A stretch of DNA of 64,000 nucleotides from Orrella sp037026685. Lineage in GTDB: Bacteria; Pseudomonadota; Gammaproteobacteria; Burkholderiales; Burkholderiaceae_B. The translations under genes and the position numbers were made by a program. Of this stretch, positions 59,754 through 64,000 are shown in pieces (position 1 is the stretch's first letter; the number at the start of each line of letters is the position of its first letter). The notes beneath the pieces were generated by a model. The model saw nothing but the letters and a program-made list of their open reading frames with translations, was not told the DNA's origin and ran no database searches. Where the stretch lies: NCBI RefSeq assembly GCF_037026685.1, contig NZ_JBANET010000005.1, positions 1 to 64,000 of the forward strand. Direction: 5' to 3'.

Positions 59754-60671
59754 CTAGTAGAGCTTGGGCTGCCCCGCCGGACGCGTCTTGAAGCGCCGGT
59801 GCACCCAGTAATACTGCGCCGGCATGCGCAGCACCCATTGCTCGAGCAGGGCGTTCAGGCGCGCGGTGGCGGCTTCGGCGTCCTGCTCGCCGGGAAAGTC
59901 CTCCAGCGGCGGCAGCACTTCGATGTGATAGCGGCCCGTGGCCGCGTCCCAATGGCTGAGCACGGGCAGCACCGGCAGCTGCCAGGTGCGGGCGATCTGC
60001 GCGGTGGACGGCATGGTGGCCGCCGGCACGCCGAAGAACGGCACGAAGACCGCGCCCTTGCGGCCCAGGTCCATGTCGGGCAGGTAATAGATGGGGCGGG
60101 CCGCGCGGATGTGGCGCAGCAGGCTGCGCACGCCGTCGCGCCGGCTGACCAGGTGCACGTCGTTAAAGCGCGTGCGCCCTTCGCGCACGATGGCGTCGAC
60201 GGCCGGATCGCTTTGCGGCGCGTACATGGTGGCGCCCGAGGGGCATTGCATGGTCAGGCGCGAGGCCGCCGCGTCCAGGCCGATGAAGTGCGGCGCCAGC
60301 AGGATGCACGACTGGCCGGCGTCCAACTGGCGCTGCAGGTGCTCGTAGCCCGAGAGCGCGACCATCTCGCGCACCTTTTCGGGCGGCGCATACCAGAGCA
60401 CGCCGCGGTCCACCACCGATTGCGCCAGCGCGTGGAAATGCTCGCGCAGCAAGGCCTCGCGCCGGGCTTCGGACATCTGCGGAAAGCACAGCTCCAGGTT
60501 GCGGCGCGCCACCTTCACGCGCGGCCTGACGCAGCGGTAGGCCAGCGCGCCCAGCCAGCGGCCCAGCCGCAGGCGGGCGGCCGGGCGCATGCGGCCGAAA
60601 TGGCGGAACAGCGCGCGCAGGGCGCGGTACTTCAGGCCGCGGGCGGCCGCGGGGGAGACGCCTTGGCTCAT
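59754..60671 (-). CDS. Lipid A late acyltransferase, LpxL/HtrB family (second copy)
   Basis: This 305-residue inner-membrane-associated acyltransferase has the catalytic HX4D motif in APHFIGLDAAASRL near residue 127, RRDGVRSLLRHIRAARPIYYLPDMDLGRKGAVFVPFFG near residue 180, and the end MPAQYYWVHRRFKTRP, which matches LpxL proteins. It transfers a secondary acyl chain to lipid A. B. pertussis has two such genes, lpxL1 and lpxL2, with different chain specificities; I cannot tell which this one is. It overlaps the other copy by four bases (ATGA). Confidence 0.9.
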   Translation of the reverse strand: MSQGVSPAAARGLKYRALRALFRHFGRMRPAARLRLGRWLGALAYRCVRPRVKVARRNLELCFPQMSEARREALLREHFHALAQSVVDRGVLWYAPPEKVREMVALSGYEHLQRQLDAGQSCILLAPHFIGLDAAASRLTMQCPSGATMYAPQSDPAVDAIVREGRTRFNDVHLVSRRDGVRSLLRHIRAARPIYYLPDMDLGRKGAVFVPFFGVPAATMPSTAQIARTWQLPVLPVLSHWDAATGRYHIEVLPPLEDFPGEQDAEAATARLNALLEQWVLRMPAQYYWVHRRFKTRPAGQPKLY

Positions 60672-61585
60672 GCCTGCTCCCGTCCCGGGCCATGTTCGCG
60701 CCCTTGGCCGGGTTCCTGCCCGGCTGCCCGCGCCGCGCCGGGCAGCCCGGGCGCGGGCGGCGCGCCCTTGGGCGTCTTGTAGCGGTGGTAGCCCCACAGG
60801 TACTGCTCGGGAAAGCGGCGGATCAGCGTTTCCATGGTCTGGTTGATGAGCGCGGCCTGCGCCTGCGGCGAGTCGGGCAGCGGCTCGGGCACGCGCACAT
60901 AGTGCATGCGCCAGCCTTGTCCGCGCGGCAGGCGCTCGCCGGCCACCAGGATGACCGGCACCCGGGTCTGGGTGGCCAGCTTGCCAGGCAGGGTGACCGA
61001 ATAGGCCATGCGGCCGAAGAAGGGCGCCCAGACGCCTTCGCCTACGCCCGGGGCCTGGTCCGGCAGCATGCCGATGGCCTGGCCGGCGCGCAGCGCGCGC
61101 ACGAAGGCGCGCACGCCGGCCTGGGTGGCGGGCACCACCTGCAGGCCCTCGGCCTGGCGCGCCACCTGCATGATGGGCGCCAGCGCCGCCTTGCGCGGCG
61201 GGCGGAACATGACGGTGAGCGGCGCGATGCGCGCCACGTAGCGGGCGGTGATCTCGAAGCAGCCCAGGTGCGGCGTCAGGTACAGGATGCCGCGGCCCTC
61301 GTCGCGCACGGCCTGCACCATGGCCTCGTCGTCGCTGACGACCTGCGCCAGGCTCCGCTCGCCGCGGAACCACACGCGGGCCAGCTCCAGGATCATGGCG
61401 CCGGTTTCGCCGGCCGCGCGGCGGGCGAAGGCCGGGTCGTCGTAGCCGGCCTGCGCCGCGTTGGCGCGCAGGCGGTCGCGGTACTTGCCCGGCAGGGCAT
61501 AGACCAGCCTGCCCAGTCCGCGCCCCAGCCCTTGCAGCCAAGGCAAGGGCAGGCAGGCAAGCAGGCGGAACAGGGCTAGCAGCAT
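60668..61585 (-). CDS. Lipid A late acyltransferase, LpxL/HtrB family (first copy)
   Basis: This 305-residue paralogue of the next gene opens MLLALFRLLACLPLPWLQGLGRGLG, a membrane-anchoring helix, and carries HX4E instead of HX4D in LTPHLGCFEITARY near residue 127, then GMLPDQAPGVGEGVWAPFFG near residue 200 and YLWGYHRYKTP at the end. The catalytic His/Glu pair is normal for LpxL. The C-terminus is a proline/glycine/arginine-rich tail of about 35 residues. It overlaps the second copy by four bases, so both are translated together. It is divergent from metK. Confidence 0.9.
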   Translation of the reverse strand: MLLALFRLLACLPLPWLQGLGRGLGRLVYALPGKYRDRLRANAAQAGYDDPAFARRAAGETGAMILELARVWFRGERSLAQVVSDDEAMVQAVRDEGRGILYLTPHLGCFEITARYVARIAPLTVMFRPPRKAALAPIMQVARQAEGLQVVPATQAGVRAFVRALRAGQAIGMLPDQAPGVGEGVWAPFFGRMAYSVTLPGKLATQTRVPVILVAGERLPRGQGWRMHYVRVPEPLPDSPQAQAALINQTMETLIRRFPEQYLWGYHRYKTPKGAPPAPGLPGAARAAGQEPGQGREHGPGREQA

Positions 61586-61660
61586 CGGCAGGATCCGGGA
61601 GGGGCCGCAGCAAGGGTGCGGCGGGCCGGCGAGCCGGCGGCCGGCTCCTGCGGCAAGAAC

Positions 61661-61688
61661 GCGACAACATGACATTTTCGCTTAAAAT
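61661..61688 (+). promoter_or_regulatory. Candidate metK promoter
   Basis: GCGACA (61661-61666, four of six matches to TTGACA) and TAAAAT (61683-61688) are separated by 16 bases. Transcription would begin near 61695, about 185 bases before metK. Confidence 0.5.
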
Positions 61689-61694
61689 GGCTCC

Positions 61695-61879
61695 GTCGCC
61701 GAGTTAACCGACAACTTGCGGGGCGACAAGTGCGGGATGGCGCCTGGCGCCGTCCGGTTCCCGAACCGCTAAAGCGTCGCGCCCAGATCAGCGTCCTGCC
61801 TGCTGAGTCCGGGGCAACGCGCCCCGTTCAACCCGTCCGCCAGCCTTGGCCGGCCGCCGGACAAAACAGGACGTAAACC
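61695..61879 (+). promoter_or_regulatory. Long structured 5' leader of metK
   Basis: The predicted leader can form several hairpins: ACTTG/CAAGT around 61714-61733, CGGTT-CCCG-AACCG at 61755-61768, and CGGGGC/GCCCCG around 61811-61827. The start codon is a GTG with no strong Shine-Dalgarno nearby. Length and structure suggest post-transcriptional control of S-adenosylmethionine synthesis. I could not match it to a SAM or SAH riboswitch class by eye. Confidence 0.35.
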
Positions 61880-63043
61880 GTGGCCCACAACGATTTTCTC
61901 TTCACTTCCGAATCCGTTTCCGAAGGCCATCCGGACAAGGTCGCCGACCAGATCTCCGATGCCGTGCTGGACGCCATCTTCACGCAGGACCCCAACGCCC
62001 GCGTAGCGGCCGAGACCCTGTGCAACACCGGCCTGGTGGTGCTGGCTGGCGAAATCACCACCACGGCCAACGTCGACTACATCCAGGTCGCGCGCGACAC
62101 CATCCGCCGCATCGGCTACGACAACACCGACTACGGCATCGACTACAAGGGCTGCGCGGTGCTGGTCGCCTACGACAAGCAATCGCCCGACATCGCCCAG
62201 GGCGTGGACCGCAGTTCCGAGGACTACCTGAACCAGGGCGCCGGCGACCAGGGCCTGATGTTCGGCTACGCCTGCGACGAAACCCCCGACCTGATGCCCG
62301 CGCCCATCTGGTATTCGCACCGCCTGGTGCAGCGCCAGAGCGAACTGCGCAAGGACGGCCGCCTGCCGTGGCTGCGCCCCGACGCCAAGTCGCAGGTCAC
62401 CTTCCGCTACGTCGACGGCAAGCCCGTCGAGGTCGATACCGTGGTGCTCTCGACCCAGCACGCGCCGGAAATCTCGCAGCAGGCCATCCGCGAGGCCGTC
62501 ATCGAGGACATCATCAAGCCCAGCTTTCCCGACGGCCTGATCACGCCCAAGACCAAGTTCCTGGTCAACCCCACCGGACGCTTCGTCATCGGCGGCCCGC
62601 AGGGCGATGCCGGCCTGACCGGGCGCAAGATCATCGTGGACACCTACGGCGGCGCGTGCCCGCACGGCGGCGGCGCGTTCTCGGGCAAGGATCCCTCCAA
62701 GGTCGACCGCTCGGCGGCCTATGCCGCCCGCTACGTGGCCAAGAACGTGGTGGCCGCCGGACTGGCGCGCCAGTGCCAGGTGCAGGTCAGCTACGCCATC
62801 GGCGTGGCCGAGCCCATCAACATCACGGTCTACACCGAAGGCACCGGCGTCATTCCCGACGACCAGATCGCCAAGCTGGTGCGCGAGCATTTCGACCTGC
62901 GTCCCAAGGGCATCATCCAGATGCTCGACCTGCTGCGGCCCATCTACGCCAAGACCGCGGCCTACGGCCACTTCGGCCGCGCCGAGCCCGAGTTCACCTG
63001 GGAACACACCGACAAGGCGGCCGCGCTGAAGAAGGCTGTCTGA
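61880..63043 (+). CDS. metK: S-adenosylmethionine synthetase
   Basis: This 387-residue enzyme makes S-adenosylmethionine from methionine and ATP. FTSESVSEGHPDKVADQISDAVLDA starts the protein, GAGDQGLMFGYACDET near residue 118 is the substrate loop, and ACPHGGGAFSGKDPSKVDRSAAY near residue 260 is the P-loop-like phosphate site. Length and motifs are standard. The GTG start gives the usual N-terminus (MAHNDFLFTSE). It is divergent from the lpxL pair and has a long leader. Confidence 0.97.
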   Translation: MAHNDFLFTSESVSEGHPDKVADQISDAVLDAIFTQDPNARVAAETLCNTGLVVLAGEITTTANVDYIQVARDTIRRIGYDNTDYGIDYKGCAVLVAYDKQSPDIAQGVDRSSEDYLNQGAGDQGLMFGYACDETPDLMPAPIWYSHRLVQRQSELRKDGRLPWLRPDAKSQVTFRYVDGKPVEVDTVVLSTQHAPEISQQAIREAVIEDIIKPSFPDGLITPKTKFLVNPTGRFVIGGPQGDAGLTGRKIIVDTYGGACPHGGGAFSGKDPSKVDRSAAYAARYVAKNVVAAGLARQCQVQVSYAIGVAEPINITVYTEGTGVIPDDQIAKLVREHFDLRPKGIIQMLDLLRPIYAKTAAYGHFGRAEPEFTWEHTDKAAALKKAV

Positions 63044-63171
63044 GGCCGGCGGCGGGCGGCGTGGCGGCCGGCCGTGCGGCCGCCGAGGGCGGCCACCCGG
63101 CCCGCGCCGATACCCCGGCCGCCCCCAGGGACTTGAAATGGGGGACGCAAGCCCGGTGCTAAGCTAGCTCC

Positions 63172-63426
63172 ATGCTTCACCCCGACGATACGACCTCCCC
63201 GGATTTCCCGGCCGATACCGGCGCGCCCGCCGGCTCGGGCCGGGATACCTTCGCCTTTACCGATTCGCCCTGCGTGGCGGTCTGCTCCACGCTCTATGAC
63301 GACGTGTGCCGCGGCTGCGGCCGCACCGCCATGGAGGTCGCCAACTGGGTGTTCATGGAGGAAGGCGAAAAACAAGTGGTCTGGCAGCGCATCCGCGCCC
63401 AGGGGTATCCCCGCCGCAACCGCTAG
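63172..63426 (+). CDS. DUF1289 family small cysteine-rich protein
   Basis: This 84-residue protein has the DUF1289 core SPCVAVCSTLYDDVCRGCGRTAMEVANWVFMEEGEKQVVWQRI at about residues 31-75, with four cysteines (C-x3-C then C-x2-C) likely binding zinc or an iron-sulfur cluster. The first 30 residues are acidic and disordered. Proteins of this family are often coded near unrelated metabolic genes, and the function is unknown. A hairpin-rich GC stretch separates it from metK, without a T run, so read-through is possible. Confidence 0.85.
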   Translation: MLHPDDTTSPDFPADTGAPAGSGRDTFAFTDSPCVAVCSTLYDDVCRGCGRTAMEVANWVFMEEGEKQVVWQRIRAQGYPRRNR

Positions 63427-63495
63427 GGGCGCGCCGCGCGCCGGGCCGGCCCGGGTCACGCACGGCGCGGGCGGCGGCGCCGCCCGCCTGCCGGC

Positions 63496-64000
63496 TCAGC
63501 TCTGGGGCTGCTTGGCGAAGTGTTCGCGCGTGAGCTTGACCACCACCGGCGCCAGCAGCAGCAGCGCGATCAGGTTGGGAATCGCCATCAGGCCGTTGAG
63601 CGTGTCGGCCAGCAGCCAGGCGAACTCCAGCTGGGCCAGCGCGCCGAAGGGCACGGCGATGACCCAGATGATCCGGAACGGCATGACGGCGCGCACGCCG
63701 GCCAGGAACTCCCAGCAGCGCTCGCTCAGGTAGCTCCAGCCCAGGATGGTGGTGAAGGCGAACACCGCCAGCGCCACGGCGATGATGTATTGCCCCACGC
63801 CCGGCAGCGCATGGCCGTAGGCCGCCGCCGAAAGCGGCGCGCCGCTGGCGCCTTCGGTCCACAGGCCCGAGCACACGATCACCAGGCCCGTCATGGTGCA
63901 GATGACGATGGTGTCGATGAAGGTGCCGATCATGCCGATCATGCCCGAGCGCACCGGGCTGTCGCTGGTGCCGGCCGCCTGCGCGATGCCGGCGGTGCCC
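63496..64000 (-). CDS. Sodium:alanine symporter (AGCS family), 3' part
   Basis: The visible 168 residues are the C-terminal part of an AGCS transporter; the gene begins beyond the right edge of the window. The frame reads upstream through GIAQAAGTSDSPVRSGMIGMIGTFIDTIVICTMTGLVI, which is the conserved sodium/substrate helix of AlsT/AgcS, then WSYLSERCWEFL and helices around residues 95-150. These proteins import alanine or glycine with sodium across the inner membrane. The C-terminus (LTREHFAKQPQS) is complete. Confidence 0.9.
   Translation of the reverse strand, partial: GTAGIAQAAGTSDSPVRSGMIGMIGTFIDTIVICTMTGLVIVCSGLWTEGASGAPLSAAAYGHALPGVGQYIIAVALAVFAFTTILGWSYLSERCWEFLAGVRAVMPFRIIWVIAVPFGALAQLEFAWLLADTLNGLMAIPNLIALLLLAPVVVKLTREHFAKQPQS

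Noticed and set aside
61695..61879. SAH or SAM-II riboswitch in the metK leader
   Set aside because: I could not find the conserved GAGGAGCG-type SAH core or the SAM-II pseudoknot sequence by reading; only a generic structured leader is supported.

Overview
The window is about 68% GC and densely coded, and it reads like a chromosomal segment of a Bordetella-type betaproteobacterium (Alcaligenaceae). The basis is the birA-baf pair (Baf, the Bvg accessory factor, is a type III pantothenate kinase), adjacent waaC-waaA genes, two tandem lpxL-like acyltransferases beside metK, several Bug-type solute-binding proteins, and no insertion sequence. The genus is a fairly confident inference; the species is not determined. 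No tRNA, rRNA, CRISPR array or prophage was recognised.

Layout. 1-10.5 kb: a frame-disrupted DUF481 outer-membrane gene, a GT9 glycosyltransferase, a flavoprotein, an AraC regulator, a PLP aminotransferase, a free-methionine-sulfoxide reductase, an APC permease, an exported methyltransferase-like protein and a Na+/H+ antiporter-like protein. 10.6-15 kb: an FmdB zinc ribbon with an in-frame 15-bp tandem repeat, aspS, and a ybhP/clsB pair. 15-21 kb: a fatty-acid beta-oxidation pair, an MFS pump and an orphan CoxG. 21-25.2 kb: LPS inner-core genes waaC and waaA, a tiny membrane protein, baf/coaX and birA. 25.2-33.3 kb: a hydrolase, a MHYT-GGDEF-EAL protein, the dac-dat-ybeD-lipB-lipA cell-wall/lipoate cluster and an atypical SDR. 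33.5-39.6 kb: a catabolic operon (cupin, two SDRs, tripartite tricarboxylate transporter, IclR regulator) behind a 9-bp inverted repeat. 39.8-44.4 kb: a sugar-acid cluster (Bug protein, UxaA/GarD dehydratase, LysR, DapA-family aldolase).

44.5-57.1 kb carries a cobalamin adenosyltransferase, a CusF-like protein and hslVU. A metal-homeostasis island follows: a DksA lacking most zinc ligands, a His-rich CobW-family GTPase, Zur, a small membrane protein, ZnuC-ZnuB-ZnuA, a DUF1007 protein, a NicO permease and a ZnuD-like TonB receptor. Two sites sharing 12 of 13 bases (GTTATGTTATA[A/T]C) lie before the znu operon and before the receptor gene, as expected for Zur boxes. Together these proteins would carry zinc from the outer membrane to the cytoplasm and adjust the cell to zinc limitation.

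57.1-64 kb: xerC, DUF484, dapF, two lpxL-like genes, then divergently metK with a structured leader, a DUF1289 protein, and the 3' part of a sodium:alanine symporter running off the window end.
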